Positions 49,854-59,441 are shown, counted from the stretch's first letter. The stretch: DNA of 64,000 nucleotides from Flavobacteriaceae bacterium (GCA_947446635.1 CANFHF010000001.1:124001-188000); one strand, 5' to 3'. Numbers and translations are program-made. Notes: generated by a model not told the origin, from the sequence alone.

Positions 49854-50786
49854 ATGGAAAACGGAATATACGCTAAATTTAACACTACAAAAGGTCCGAT
49901 TTTAGTAAAACTAACACACGAATTAACACCAGGTACGGTAGGGAATTTTGTTGCTCTTGCTGAAGGAAATATGGAAAATAAAGTAAAACCTCAAGGAGTC
50001 AAATTCTATGACGGATTGAAATTTCACCGAGTAATTCCAGACTTTATGATTCAAGGAGGTTGTCCTCAAGGAACTGGAACTGGAGATCCTGGATACAAAT
50101 TTGATGATGAGTTTCATCAAGATTTACGTCATGATGCTCCAGGGGTTTTGTCCATGGCAAATTCAGGACCAGGAAGCAATGGTTCTCAGTTTTTTATTAC
50201 CCACATCGCAACGCCATGGCTTGATGATAAACACACTGTTTTTGGAAATGTAATTGAAGGTCAAGATGTAGTTGATGCCATTGCTCAGGGAGATACTTTA
50301 GAGTCGGTTGAAATCATAAGAGTGGGTGAGGAAACAAAAAACTGGAATGCTATTGAAGCTTTTGTAGGTTTAAAAGGAGCTCGTCTAAAACGAGATGCAA
50401 CACTAAAAGCGGAATCAGAAGCAAAAATGGAAAAATTGGCTGCAGGTTTCGAAAAAACAGAAAGCGGGTTACGTTACCAATTCATTCAAAGAGGAGAAGG
50501 TAAAAAAGCGGAAAGCGGAAAGACAGTAGCGGTGCATTATGAAGGATCATTAGAAAACGGGAAAGTTTTTGATTCATCTTATCCAAGAAAAAAACCAATC
50601 GAATTTAGATTAGGCCAAGGTCAAGTTATCGAAGGCTGGGATGAAGGAATTGCTTTGTTGAGAGTAGGAGACAAAGCCCGTTTCGTTATTCCATCCGATT
50701 TAGGATACGGTTCATCAGGAGCAGGAGGCGCAATTCCCCCAAACGCTACATTGATTTTTGATGTAGAATTAATGGACGTCAAATAG
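49854..50786 (+). CDS. Dual-family peptidyl-prolyl isomerase: cyclophilin-FKBP fusion
   Basis: A 310-residue protein with two unrelated prolyl isomerase domains. Residues 1-165 are a cyclophilin (KFHRVIPDFMIQGG with catalytic Arg59, GSNGSQFFIT, WLDDKHTVFG); about 205-310 are an FKBP (VAVHYEGSLENGKVFDSS, VIEGWDEGIALLRVGDKARF, IPPNATLIFDVEL), joined by a charged helical linker (about 165-205). There is no signal peptide, so it is cytoplasmic. Such cyclophilin-first fusions (CFBP) are known from Flavobacterium, with the reverse order (FCBP) in some protists. It probably aids folding at two kinds of proline sites. It is a single-gene unit with promoter and terminator. Confidence 0.93.
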   Translation: MENGIYAKFNTTKGPILVKLTHELTPGTVGNFVALAEGNMENKVKPQGVKFYDGLKFHRVIPDFMIQGGCPQGTGTGDPGYKFDDEFHQDLRHDAPGVLSMANSGPGSNGSQFFITHIATPWLDDKHTVFGNVIEGQDVVDAIAQGDTLESVEIIRVGEETKNWNAIEAFVGLKGARLKRDATLKAESEAKMEKLAAGFEKTESGLRYQFIQRGEGKKAESGKTVAVHYEGSLENGKVFDSSYPRKKPIEFRLGQGQVIEGWDEGIALLRVGDKARFVIPSDLGYGSSGAGGAIPPNATLIFDVELMDVK

Positions 50787-50821
50787 TCAGTGTAAGAAAC
50801 AAAGTAATCCCATTATTATAT

Positions 50822-50852
50822 AATCCCAAAGCGAAAGTTTTGGGATTTTTTT
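50822..50852 (+). terminator. Intrinsic terminator of the dual immunophilin gene
   Basis: AATCCCAAA and TTTGGGATT arms across an 8-base loop with a T run, 35 bases after the stop. Confidence 0.8.
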
Positions 50853-50974
50853 ATATCAAATAAGGTGTAATTAAATTTTTATACTACAACTAATACATGG
50901 TTTTTCAGTTGAAATTTAGAACTCAATTGTAAATCAAGTCGTCAATGCGTACTGAATTAATTTTTGAATTTAAT

Positions 50975-51012
50975 TTAAAAAAGTCCAAAAATCATTCGAC
51001 TTTTGGACTTTT
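50975..51012 (-). terminator. Intrinsic terminator of the PUR/DUF3276 gene
   Basis: AAAAGTCCAAAA (50979-50990) pairs with TTTTGGACTTTT (51001-51012), with a left A run for the minus strand. The ~120 bases between this and the immunophilin terminator hold nothing I recognise. Confidence 0.7.
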
Positions 51013-51049
51013 AAGTCTTGGTTAGTTATTCTTGGTTTTTGTATTACAA

Positions 51050-51439
51050 TTAAATATCGTCAAATTCAATATCAGTAAAACTTGATGTTGAAGGCATTTT
51101 TACCCCCTCAACTTCTTCTGACTTTTCAGAAGCATATTCTTTTTTGAATTCTTTTTGGTGTCTTTCAGAGATTACTTCTTCGCCCTTGTGGTTCAAAACA
51201 TAAGAAGTCATTTCTTCTAAAATTTCAGTGAAAGCCAAAAAATCTTCTTTATACAAATAAATTTTATGTTTTTTAAAGTGAAATGAACCATCTGCTTCAG
51301 TGAATTTTTTACTTTCGGTAATCGTGATATAATAATCATCCGCTTTCGTAGCTCTTACATCAAAGAAATACGTTCTTCTTCCAGCTCGTAATACTTTCGA
51401 AAATATCTCTTCTTTTTCTAACATATCATTTTCTCTCAT
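51050..51439 (-). CDS. PUR-alpha-like nucleic-acid-binding protein (DUF3276)
   Basis: A 129-residue protein of the bacterial PUR family. The conserved part is residues 8-80: EEIFSKVLRAGRRTYFFDVRATKADDYYITITESKK, then a second beta-strand set KKHKIYLYKEDFLAFTEIL. The C-terminal ~45 residues are acidic and variable. A bacterial homologue from Borrelia binds DNA and RNA, and the fold matches eukaryotic Pur-alpha. Two nearby start codons (51439 and 51424) are possible; the longer is used here. A terminator follows; the ABC exporter gene upstream is on the same strand with a 73-base gap. Confidence 0.85.
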   Translation of the reverse strand: MRENDMLEKEEIFSKVLRAGRRTYFFDVRATKADDYYITITESKKFTEADGSFHFKKHKIYLYKEDFLAFTEILEEMTSYVLNHKGEEVISERHQKEFKKEYASEKSEEVEGVKMPSTSSFTDIEFDDI

Positions 51440-51512
51440 AATTCATCTGTCAATTTAGTGTTGTTAAGTAGCAACCAAAAATCTAAAAAATAGTTGTATT
51501 ACACAACAATTA

Positions 51513-53270
51513 TTACAATTCTTTTTCAGAAAGTTGTTTCAAATACAAGGCAGCATAGTAGCCTTCTTGATTTATCAATTGATTATGAGAACCTTGTTCT
51601 ACAATTTTTCCTTCGTCAAGAATGATAATTCTGTCCGCATTTTTTGCAGAAGAAACCCTATGGCTCACAATAATTGTGGTTTTATCCTTGCAAATTTTCT
51701 GCAAATTATTCAAAATTGCTTCTTCGGTTTCAGTATCTACAGCTGACAAACAATCGTCAAAAAGCAATATTTTCGGGTTTTTGATAATCGCTCTTGCTAT
51801 GGAAATGCGCTGTTTTTGTCCACCAGAAAGCGTAATCCCTCTCTCGCCAACTATAGTCTCATATTGTTTATTGAATCCTATAATATTTTCATGAACCACG
51901 GCGCTTTTTGCAGCAGTTTCTACTTCCTCGTCGGTAGCATTTTCATTACCAAACTTGATGTTATTTTTTATGGTGTCCGAAAACAAAAATGCATCTTGCG
52001 GCACAATCCCGATGCTGTTTCGTAAATCATATAAGTTTAAGCTGCTAATTTCTTTTCCATCAATGGTGATGTGACCTTCTGTTGTGTCATACAAACGAGA
52101 AATCAAGGAAATAATAGTTGATTTTCCGGAACCTGTTTTTCCCAGAATGGCCAAGGTTTCTCCCTTGTGTACTGTAAAAGATACATTTTCAAGTGCTTTT
52201 ATTTGCGTGTCAGAATAGGTGTAACTGACATTCTCGAAAGAAATAGCACCTCCAATAATTGATTTTTCCTGATTTTTGTTTTGTATTTCGGGTTTGATTT
52301 TCAGAAACTCATTGATGCGTTTTTGGGAGGCTTCGGCTTCCTGAACCATAGATGAAACCCAACCCAAAGAAGCAACGGGCCAAGTAAGCATATTTACATA
52401 CAGGATAAATTCTGCGATGGTGCCAATGTTTTTTATACTTCCGTGAATATACATTAATCCGCCAAAATAAATAACCACCAAGTTGCTTATTCCAATTAAT
52501 GCAACCATCAAGGGTCCAAATAAAGCTTGAATTTTTGCTAAATTCATACTCTTGTTTTTACTTTCATTGGCCAATTCCACCATATTTTTTTGATGTTGCT
52601 CTTCCAAAGAATAGGCTTTTACAACTCTAATTCCTGAAAATATTTCTTGAGTAAAACTCGAAACTTTGGATAAATATTGTTGAAAAATAGTGCTCCTTTT
52701 ATTGATTTCGGAGCTTAATTTAAATATGGCGTATGATAGAATTGGCAAGGGAAGTAGGGTGTATAAAGTCAATTTTGGCGATACATTAAACATATATACG
52801 ATCACAATAGTAAAACGAATAAAAGTATTGATGGTATACATTACAGCTGGCCCTACATACATCCTCACCTTTGAAACATCTTCGCTGATGCGATTCATTA
52901 AATCACCTGTTCGATTTTGTTTGTAGAAATTCTGGGAAAGATTTTCATATTGCTGAAAAACTTCATTTTTTAAATCGAATTCAATGTGACGGGACATCAC
53001 TATTAGAGTTTGCCTCATTAAAAAAGAAAGAAAGCCCGCTAGGATTGTCGTGATTATTATGAAGATAATATTTGTAATTAATTCTTGCTGAACAGTTGCT
53101 ATTGATGCCGTATTGTCTTTTGAAAAGCCTTCAATTACTCTAAATGATTTACTAATTAATTTTGGTGTAAAAAGCGAAAATATTTGTGCAATTATTGTAA
53201 TAATGATTCCTAACAAAAAGCTGTATTTATATTTAATAAAATACTTATTTAAATAGCTTAATTCTTTCAT
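51513..53270 (-). CDS. ABC exporter half transporter, MdlA-like with degenerate catalytic site
   Basis: A 585-residue fusion of a six-helix membrane domain (to about 325) with a nucleotide-binding domain. Walker A GKTGSGKS (about 380), Q-loop GIVPQDAFLF, signature LSGGQKQR and H-loop SHRVSS are intact, but Walker B reads LLFDDCLSAVD, with Asp where the catalytic Glu normally sits. This pattern is seen in the non-canonical half of heterodimeric exporters such as E. coli MdlA. The transported substrate is unknown. A second exporter at 57.7-59.4 kb has the complementary canonical site. Confidence 0.92.
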   Translation of the reverse strand: MKELSYLNKYFIKYKYSFLLGIIITIIAQIFSLFTPKLISKSFRVIEGFSKDNTASIATVQQELITNIIFIIITTILAGFLSFLMRQTLIVMSRHIEFDLKNEVFQQYENLSQNFYKQNRTGDLMNRISEDVSKVRMYVGPAVMYTINTFIRFTIVIVYMFNVSPKLTLYTLLPLPILSYAIFKLSSEINKRSTIFQQYLSKVSSFTQEIFSGIRVVKAYSLEEQHQKNMVELANESKNKSMNLAKIQALFGPLMVALIGISNLVVIYFGGLMYIHGSIKNIGTIAEFILYVNMLTWPVASLGWVSSMVQEAEASQKRINEFLKIKPEIQNKNQEKSIIGGAISFENVSYTYSDTQIKALENVSFTVHKGETLAILGKTGSGKSTIISLISRLYDTTEGHITIDGKEISSLNLYDLRNSIGIVPQDAFLFSDTIKNNIKFGNENATDEEVETAAKSAVVHENIIGFNKQYETIVGERGITLSGGQKQRISIARAIIKNPKILLFDDCLSAVDTETEEAILNNLQKICKDKTTIIVSHRVSSAKNADRIIILDEGKIVEQGSHNQLINQEGYYAALYLKQLSEKEL

Positions 53271-53315
53271 TTTTTTTAGTGTTGAATCCTAAATTTGGGG
53301 AATTGTTTTAGTGTT

Positions 53316-53323
53316 CAAAGATA
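53316..53323 (-). promoter_or_regulatory. -7 box of the MdlA-like exporter gene
   Basis: The minus strand reads TATCTTTG, exact TAnnTTTG, 45 bases before the start. Confidence 0.5.
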
Positions 53324-53392
53324 CGTGTTTAATGCCAAAAAAAGGAAATCCTATTTTTTTGTATTTTAGTATATTTTAAAAAATGAAAATCT

Positions 53393-53400
53393 TACTTTTG
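53393..53400 (+). promoter_or_regulatory. -7 box of nusB-yajC
   Basis: TACTTTTG matches TAnnTTTG, 28 bases before the nusB GTG start. Confidence 0.5.
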
Positions 53401-53428
53401 CAAACTAATTAATAAAAGTTCTTACAAG

Positions 53429-54373
53429 GTGGTAAACAGAAGACATATTCGTGTTAAGGTTATGCAATCCATTTATGCGATGCATCAAAATGGGTCAGAG
53501 GATATAGAAAAAGAAGAAAAATTCTTATTTTATAGTATAGACGCTATTCAAGATTTATACCTTACAATGTTGTCGTCCTTGATAGAAATCTGTAAAAAAG
53601 AAACTATATTTTTACATAAATCAAGTCAAAAACATCTCGCCACGGCCCAAGACCGAAAACCCAACGAGAAGTTTATTAATAACCGTATTTTTAAAATCCT
53701 CACAGAAAACATTTCTTTAAGTGCTGCTTTGGAAAATCGTAAAATAAACAATTGGATCTTAAACGATGATTATATTTTACTACTTCTTAATGCTATTAAA
53801 CAAAGCAAATTGTATGATAAATACATGAGTAATGTTATTAACACATTTGAAGAAGATAAGGAATTTATTGTTGATATGTTTATGGAAGTTATTGTTCCAA
53901 ATGAAAAATTATACGATTATCTGGAAGACAACAAGTTAACTTGGGTTGATGATATTCCATTGGTAAATACACATATAATCAAACAATTGAAAGCCATAAA
54001 GCCTATTGAAGAAGGTAATTTTAGGGTGCCAAAGCTATTCAAAGACAATGAAGATAGAGATTTCGTTCAAGATTTGTTTAGAAAAACAATATTAAACGAA
54101 AAGGAATTGGCCAAAGAATATGACAATAAAACCCCCAATTGGGATAGCGATAGAATTGCAGAAATTGACACCATTATTCTTAAAATGGCGATTTGCGAAT
54201 TTTTGAAATTTCCTTCGATTCCTATAAAAGTTACCCTCAATGAATATTTAGAAGTTGCCAAAGAATATTCTACTCCAAAAAGTAGTATTTTTATCAACGG
54301 AATTTTAGACCATTTAGTAAAAGAACTACAGACCAGCAATAGAATTGTAAAAGCAGGTCGTGGATTAATGTAA
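53429..54373 (+). CDS. nusB: Transcription antitermination factor NusB, long form
   Basis: A 314-residue protein. An N-terminal helix NRRHIRVKVMQSIYAMHQNG matches the start of classical NusB (RRKAR...ALQ.LY), but the rest of the NusB fold is found only after a ~120-residue insertion: the C-terminal part (about 190-305) has NEKELAKEYDNKTPNWDSDRIAEIDTIILKMAICEF and PIKVTLNEYLEVAKEYSTPKSSIFINGILD, the family's core. E. coli NusB is 139 residues; the long form is usual in Bacteroidota. It binds boxA RNA with NusE in rRNA transcription. The start is a GTG; yajC follows after 33 bases. Confidence 0.92.
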   Translation: MVNRRHIRVKVMQSIYAMHQNGSEDIEKEEKFLFYSIDAIQDLYLTMLSSLIEICKKETIFLHKSSQKHLATAQDRKPNEKFINNRIFKILTENISLSAALENRKINNWILNDDYILLLLNAIKQSKLYDKYMSNVINTFEEDKEFIVDMFMEVIVPNEKLYDYLEDNKLTWVDDIPLVNTHIIKQLKAIKPIEEGNFRVPKLFKDNEDRDFVQDLFRKTILNEKELAKEYDNKTPNWDSDRIAEIDTIILKMAICEFLKFPSIPIKVTLNEYLEVAKEYSTPKSSIFINGILDHLVKELQTSNRIVKAGRGLM

Positions 54374-54406
54374 TGCAATTTATAAACAAAAAAAGAATTT
54401 AAAATT

Positions 54407-54679
54407 ATGGGACAATTAGGACAATTTGCGCCGTTTTTATTAATGTTTGTAGTGATCTATTTTTTTATGATCAGACCGCAACAAAAAAAGGCAAAATCTG
54501 AAAAAGAATTTGAAAGTGCTTTGAAAGTAGGTGACAAAATTATTACCAAAAGTGGTCTTCACGGTAAAGTTGCTGAACTTGGAGATACAACAGTTGTTGT
54601 CGAGACGATGGCTGGAAAATTAAAAATGGAGCGTTCTGCCATTTCTATGGAAATGAGCGCATCATTGAATAAAAAATAA
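54407..54679 (+). CDS. yajC: Preprotein translocase subunit YajC
   Basis: A 90-residue protein with one N-terminal membrane helix (APFLLMFVVIYFFMIRPQQKKAK, about 7-22) followed by a small cytoplasmic beta domain (GDKIITKSGLHGKVAELGDTTVVVE). It associates with SecDF-YidC. It follows nusB by 33 bases without a terminator between, so they are co-transcribed, and a strong terminator follows. Confidence 0.96.
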   Translation: MGQLGQFAPFLLMFVVIYFFMIRPQQKKAKSEKEFESALKVGDKIITKSGLHGKVAELGDTTVVVETMAGKLKMERSAISMEMSASLNKK

Positions 54680-54692
54680 TTCTATGTTTAGG

Positions 54693-54731
54693 TTAAAAAA
54701 AATCCTTCCGAAGCTTCGGAAGGATTTTTTT
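54693..54731. terminator. Bidirectional terminator between yajC and pepT
   Basis: A perfect palindrome with arms AAAAAATCCTTCCGAAG and its complement, with A's left and T's right, sits between two convergent genes. Confidence 0.85.
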
Positions 54732-54756
54732 ATCAACTGAAATCAGAGATGTTTAT

Positions 54757-56025
54757 TTACTTTGTTTTGGCTTTTTCCTCCTTGATCATATCTAAAGCGG
54801 TCAATTCGGCGATTTTTACAATTACTTCAACTGCTTTTTGCATACTTTCCACAGGAACATATTCATATTTTCCATGAAAATTGTGTCCCCCAGCAAAAAT
54901 ATTTGGACAAGGCAAACCTTTATAAGATAATTGGCAACCATCAGTTCCACCACGAATGGGTCTTATAATAGGTTTTATTCCCAATTCTTTCATGGCTTTT
55001 TCGGCAATATCTACAATATGTTTTACAGGCAAAACTTTTTCCTTCATATTGTAATATTGGTCTTTTATTTCTACAAATACGATATCCCCGCCAAATTGTT
55101 TGATAAATTTCTTATTGATTTTTTTGGTAATTTTTTCGATTAATTCTTTACGTTTTCCGAATTTTTTTTTGCTGTGATCTCGAATAATGAGTTCCAAAAC
55201 GGTTTCTTCGATGCTTCCAGTGAGATGATGAACGTGGAAAAATCCCTCGTAACCCTTTGTTTCCTGAGGGGTTTCACCTTTGGGTAATTCGTTGATGAAA
55301 TCATTGGCGATAAGCATCGAATTGATCATTTTTCCTTTGGCATAACCCGGATGAACGCTTTTTCCTTTGAAAGTGATTTTGGCTCCAGCCGCATTGAAAT
55401 TTTCATATTCGAGTTCGCCTACCTGACTTCCATCCATGGTATAAGCCCAATCACAACCAAATTTTTTAACATCAAAATAATGGGCGCCCCGACCTATTTC
55501 TTCGTCAGGAGTAAAGCCAACTCTTATTTTTCCGTGTTTGATTTCGGGATTGTTTATTAGAAATTCCATGGCTGTGACAATTTCGGTAATTCCAGCTTTG
55601 TCATCTGCACCAAGTAAAGTAGTTCCATCTGTGGTAATTAGAGTTTGCCCTTTGTATTGCACTAAATCCTTGAAATACTTTGGAGATAAGATGATGTTTT
55701 GCTTGGCATTTAATACAATATCTTTGCCATCATAATTCGGAATAATTTGTGGTTTTACATTGGCGCCAGTAAAATCTGGAGTGGTATCAAAATGTGAAAT
55801 AAATCCTATTGTTGGGACTTTATGGTCAATATTAGAGGGTAAAGTAGCCATAATATATGCCTTGTCATCAATAGTTATATCGACCATGCCAATTGCTTTT
55901 AATTCTTCAACCAATTTATTGGCTAAATCCCATTGTTTTTTGGTGCTTGGCGTTGTATCTGAATTTGGATCTGATTCGGTGTCAATAATTACATAACTAA
56001 TAAAACGGTCTATGATATGTTGCAT
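54757..56025 (-). CDS. pepT: Peptidase T (tripeptide aminopeptidase)
   Basis: A 422-residue M20B di-zinc exopeptidase that releases the N-terminal residue of tripeptides. Metal and catalytic residues are seen in [33 protein letters not shown] (catalytic Glu), YTMDGSQVG and [24 protein letters not shown] is the dimerisation-domain substrate loop. Length is close to the E. coli enzyme (408). No signal peptide; cytoplasmic. Single-gene unit with its own -7 box. Confidence 0.95.
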   Translation of the reverse strand: MQHIIDRFISYVIIDTESDPNSDTTPSTKKQWDLANKLVEELKAIGMVDITIDDKAYIMATLPSNIDHKVPTIGFISHFDTTPDFTGANVKPQIIPNYDGKDIVLNAKQNIILSPKYFKDLVQYKGQTLITTDGTTLLGADDKAGITEIVTAMEFLINNPEIKHGKIRVGFTPDEEIGRGAHYFDVKKFGCDWAYTMDGSQVGELEYENFNAAGAKITFKGKSVHPGYAKGKMINSMLIANDFINELPKGETPQETKGYEGFFHVHHLTGSIEETVLELIIRDHSKKKFGKRKELIEKITKKINKKFIKQFGGDIVFVEIKDQYYNMKEKVLPVKHIVDIAEKAMKELGIKPIIRPIRGGTDGCQLSYKGLPCPNIFAGGHNFHGKYEYVPVESMQKAVEVIVKIAELTALDMIKEEKAKTK

Positions 56026-56042
56026 TATTTTATTGTTTTTAT

Positions 56043-56050
56043 CAAAGATA
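56043..56050 (-). promoter_or_regulatory. -7 box of pepT
   Basis: The minus strand reads TATCTTTG, exact TAnnTTTG, 17 bases before the start. Confidence 0.5.
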
Positions 56051-56105
56051 AACTTTTGCTTCCTTATTTTTTTACCTTTTTATCTCAATCTCGGATTATG
56101 ACATA

Positions 56106-56139
56106 TAAAAAATCCGCGTTGCTTTCACAACACGAATTT
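56106..56139 (-). terminator. Probable terminator of lpd
   Basis: An imperfect stem (AAATCCGCGTTG with CAACACGAATTT, two mismatches) with a left A run lies 48 bases after lpd. Weaker than the other terminators. Confidence 0.45.
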
Positions 56140-56186
56140 CTATATTTGGATCGCTTGGTTTTGAAAAAGAACCTTGTGATGATTAT

Positions 56187-57575
56187 TTACAAATGAATCA
56201 CTTCCCCATAAGCATCAGCTACAGCTTCCATAACAGCTTCACTCATAGTAGGGTGTGGATGGATCGATTTTAATATTTCGTGCCCAGTAGTTTCTAGTTT
56301 TCGTGCTACAACTGCTTCAGCTATCATATCAGTTACTCCAGCCCCAATCATGTGACAACCTAACCATTCGCCATATTTGGCATCAAAAATTACTTTTACA
56401 AAACCGTCAGGAGTTCCAGCTGCTTTTGCTTTTCCTGATGCTGAGAATGGAAATTTTCCAATTTTTAATTCGTACCCTTTTTCTTTAGCTTGTTTTTCGG
56501 TTAAACCAACAGAAGCAATTTCGGGGGTAGCATAAGTACAACCTGGCACGTTTCCGTAATCGATAGGTTCAACATGAAGACCCGCGATTTTTTCTACACA
56601 ATTAATTCCTTCCGCAGAAGCAACGTGAGCTAATGCTTGACCTGGTGTTACGTCTCCAATAGCGTAATACCCTGGTATATTAGTTTGGTTGTAAGCGTTC
56701 ACCAAAATTTTATCTTTATCAACAGCAATTCCAACTTCTTCCAACCCAATATTTTCTATGTTGGTTTTAATTCCCACTGCCGAAAGTAAAATATCTGCTT
56801 CCAAAACTTCTTCCCCTTTGGCTGTTTTAACGAAAGCTTTAACTCCTTTTCCAGAAGTATCAATTCTTTCTACAGAAGAACTTGTCATAATTTTAATCCC
56901 TGCTTTTTTCAAAGAGCGTTCCATTTGTTTTGAAATATCTTCGTCTTCAACAGGAACTACATTTGGCATAAATTCCACAATGGTCACATCGGTTCCCATT
57001 GAGTTATAGAAATGGGCAAATTCAACCCCAATTGCTCCAGAGCCTACAATAATCATTGATTTTGGCTGCGTTGGCAATGTCATTGCTTGTCGGTATCCAA
57101 TTACTTTTACGCCATCTTGTGGCAAGTTTGGTAATTCACGAGAACGAGCTCCAGTAGCGATGATAATATGATCTGCAGAATATTCAGTTACTTTTTTGTT
57201 TGTGTCAGTAACGTCAATTTTTTTGCCTGGTTTCAGTTTTCCAAAACCATCAATGACATCGATTTTATTTTTTTTCATCAGGAATTGAACCCCTTTGCTC
57301 ATCCCATCAGCAACACTTCTACTACGTTGAACAACTGCAGGGAAGTCTTTGTCAAACGCTGAAACAGTCAATCCATAATCCGAAGCGTGTTTAAGGTAAT
57401 CAAAAACTTGTGCTGATTTAAGTAATGCTTTTGTAGGGATACACCCCCAGTTCAGGCAAACACCTCCTAAGTTTTCTTTTTCGACAACGGCAACTTTAAA
57501 GCCTAATTGTGAAGCCCTGATTGCTGTAACATATCCACCTGGTCCGCTTCCTAAAACTATAATATCGTATTTCAT
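56187..57575 (-). CDS. lpd: Dihydrolipoyl dehydrogenase (E3)
   Basis: A 462-residue flavoprotein that reoxidises dihydrolipoamide in pyruvate, 2-oxoglutarate, branched-chain dehydrogenase and glycine cleavage complexes. FAD site VLGSGPGGYVTAIRA (8-22), redox pair Cys40/Cys45 in GGVCLNWGCIPTKALL, NAD site IIVGSGAIGVEFA, second FAD motif YAIGDVTPG, and the catalytic HPHPTMSE His near the C-terminus. No E1/E2 genes are adjacent, so it is probably shared between complexes. A near-consensus -7 (TAATTTCG) is upstream at about 57613. Confidence 0.97.
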   Translation of the reverse strand: MKYDIIVLGSGPGGYVTAIRASQLGFKVAVVEKENLGGVCLNWGCIPTKALLKSAQVFDYLKHASDYGLTVSAFDKDFPAVVQRSRSVADGMSKGVQFLMKKNKIDVIDGFGKLKPGKKIDVTDTNKKVTEYSADHIIIATGARSRELPNLPQDGVKVIGYRQAMTLPTQPKSMIIVGSGAIGVEFAHFYNSMGTDVTIVEFMPNVVPVEDEDISKQMERSLKKAGIKIMTSSSVERIDTSGKGVKAFVKTAKGEEVLEADILLSAVGIKTNIENIGLEEVGIAVDKDKILVNAYNQTNIPGYYAIGDVTPGQALAHVASAEGINCVEKIAGLHVEPIDYGNVPGCTYATPEIASVGLTEKQAKEKGYELKIGKFPFSASGKAKAAGTPDGFVKVIFDAKYGEWLGCHMIGAGVTDMIAEAVVARKLETTGHEILKSIHPHPTMSEAVMEAVADAYGEVIHL

Positions 57576-57675
57576 TTTTGTATGTTTTCTATGTTAGAAT
57601 TCCGTTGCGAAATTAGCAATTATTTTTTAATTGAATAATAGGAAAAGTACAATTAGTTGTTGACAATTGTATAAT

Positions 57676-59436
57676 TCAAAAATTAATATTTACTATAAAT
57701 TGGGAATCATATAAATTTTTATAATGTCCTCCAATTTTTTCTACTAATTCCTGATGTGTTCCTTGTTCTACAATCAATCCTTTATCCATAACTACAATTT
57801 TGTCGGCATTCATTATGGTAGCGAGTCGATGGGCAATCACAATGGAAGTTCTTCCCTTTGTGATGGTCTCGGTGGCGCGCTGAATCAATTCTTCGGAATA
57901 GGTGTCTATTGAAGAGGTTGCTTCGTCCAGTATAAGAATACTGGGGTTGCTTACATAGGCACGAAGAAAAGCAATTAGTTGACGTTGACCTGAGGATAGC
58001 ATTACACCTCGTTCTTTCACATCAAAATCGTAATTATCCGGTAAGCTCATGATGAACTTATGCACGCCAATTTTTTTGGCGGCTGCCAAAACCTGATCGC
58101 GAGATATATCGGGATTATTTAGCGTAATATTATTGAAAATAGTATCTGCAAAAAGAAAAACATCCTGCAATACCACCGCTATTTGTTTTCGTAGCGAACT
58201 CAAAGTATAGTTTTCTATATTTTGGTCGTCGATGTAAATCGTCCCACTATTGATTTCGTAAAATCGATTCAGTAAATTGATAATGGTCGATTTTCCTGCT
58301 CCTGTCGAACCAACAATGGCAATAGTTTTGCCAGCAGTCACCGATAAGTCAATTCCTTTAATCACTTCTTCTCTGTGGGAATAGCCAAAACGAACACTTT
58401 CAAAGAGAATGTCCCCTTTAAAAACAGGGGCTTCGAAAGTTCCGGTATCTTGGATTTGGTCTTGGGTATCTAGAATATCAAAAACACGATTTGCAGCAAT
58501 CATTCCCAGTTGCATCTCATTGAATTTATCAGCAATTTGTCGCAATGGGTTGAATAACATTCCAATGAACATGGTGTAAGCAGTCATTTCTCCTAATGTG
58601 GTAAATGGATTTCCATTTATAATTTGAAATCCTCCGTATAAAACGATAAATCCTAAAGTTAATGAAGAGATAATATCAGCAATAGGGAAGAAGATAGAGT
58701 TGTATAATATTGTTTTTATCCAAGCTTTTTTGTGCTTGTCATTAATTGATTTAAATTTTTCATACTCGACATCTTCACGATTAAACAATTGGACAATTTT
58801 CATTCCCGTAACTCGCTCTTGAACGAAGGAATTCATATTGGCAATTTGCGTCCTAACTTCCTCAAAAGCTACTTGCATTTTACGTTGGAATATTCGTGTG
58901 ATAAAAACCAATATTGGCATAGCTACAAAAACAATTAACGAAAGTTGCCAATTCATCCAAAACATTATGATTAAACAAACCCCCATTTTCATCAAATCAC
59001 TCGCTATCATAAACAAACCTTGACTAAAAATTCGTGCAATTTGCTCAATATCAGAAACGGAACGGGTTACCAATTGTCCTACTGGCGCAGTATCATAATA
59101 TTTCATTCGGAAACTCAACATGTGTCGGAAAAGTTTAGTTCGAATGTCTTTGACAATATCTTGTCCTAGCCAGTTAGCCCAATACACAAAGAAAAATTGG
59201 AAAACTACTTCTAATAATAAAGTAATTCCCATAAGTGTCACGTAGAGTAACAAGCCGTAATTGTCTTTGGGTTTTATATAAGCATCAACAGTTCCTTGTA
59301 AAATTAAAGGACGAATCGCTGCAAAAATGGACAGGAAAACAGCAAAAATAATTACGCTGTTAAATCTCCATTTATAAGGTTTTGTGTACTTTAAAATTCG
59401 TTTAAATACTTTTGTATCGAATGCTTTTGCTTTCAT
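57676..59436 (-). CDS. ABC exporter half transporter, MdlB-like with canonical catalytic site
   Basis: A 586-residue protein: six-helix membrane domain (to about 325) plus a nucleotide-binding domain with Walker A GSTGAGKS (about 380), Q-loop AVVLQDVFLFAD, signature LSSGQRQL, Walker B ILILDEATSSID with the catalytic Glu, and H-loop AHRLAT. QRQLIAFLRAY and DEATSSID resemble E. coli MdlB. The exporter at 51.5-53.3 kb has nearly equal length and the complementary degenerate site. Substrate unknown; lipids, peptides or drugs are typical for the family. truA lies 36 bases upstream on the same strand. Confidence 0.92.
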   Translation of the reverse strand: MKAKAFDTKVFKRILKYTKPYKWRFNSVIIFAVFLSIFAAIRPLILQGTVDAYIKPKDNYGLLLYVTLMGITLLLEVVFQFFFVYWANWLGQDIVKDIRTKLFRHMLSFRMKYYDTAPVGQLVTRSVSDIEQIARIFSQGLFMIASDLMKMGVCLIIMFWMNWQLSLIVFVAMPILVFITRIFQRKMQVAFEEVRTQIANMNSFVQERVTGMKIVQLFNREDVEYEKFKSINDKHKKAWIKTILYNSIFFPIADIISSLTLGFIVLYGGFQIINGNPFTTLGEMTAYTMFIGMLFNPLRQIADKFNEMQLGMIAANRVFDILDTQDQIQDTGTFEAPVFKGDILFESVRFGYSHREEVIKGIDLSVTAGKTIAIVGSTGAGKSTIINLLNRFYEINSGTIYIDDQNIENYTLSSLRKQIAVVLQDVFLFADTIFNNITLNNPDISRDQVLAAAKKIGVHKFIMSLPDNYDFDVKERGVMLSSGQRQLIAFLRAYVSNPSILILDEATSSIDTYSEELIQRATETITKGRTSIVIAHRLATIMNADKIVVMDKGLIVEQGTHQELVEKIGGHYKNLYDSQFIVNINF

Positions 59437-59441
59437 TATTT

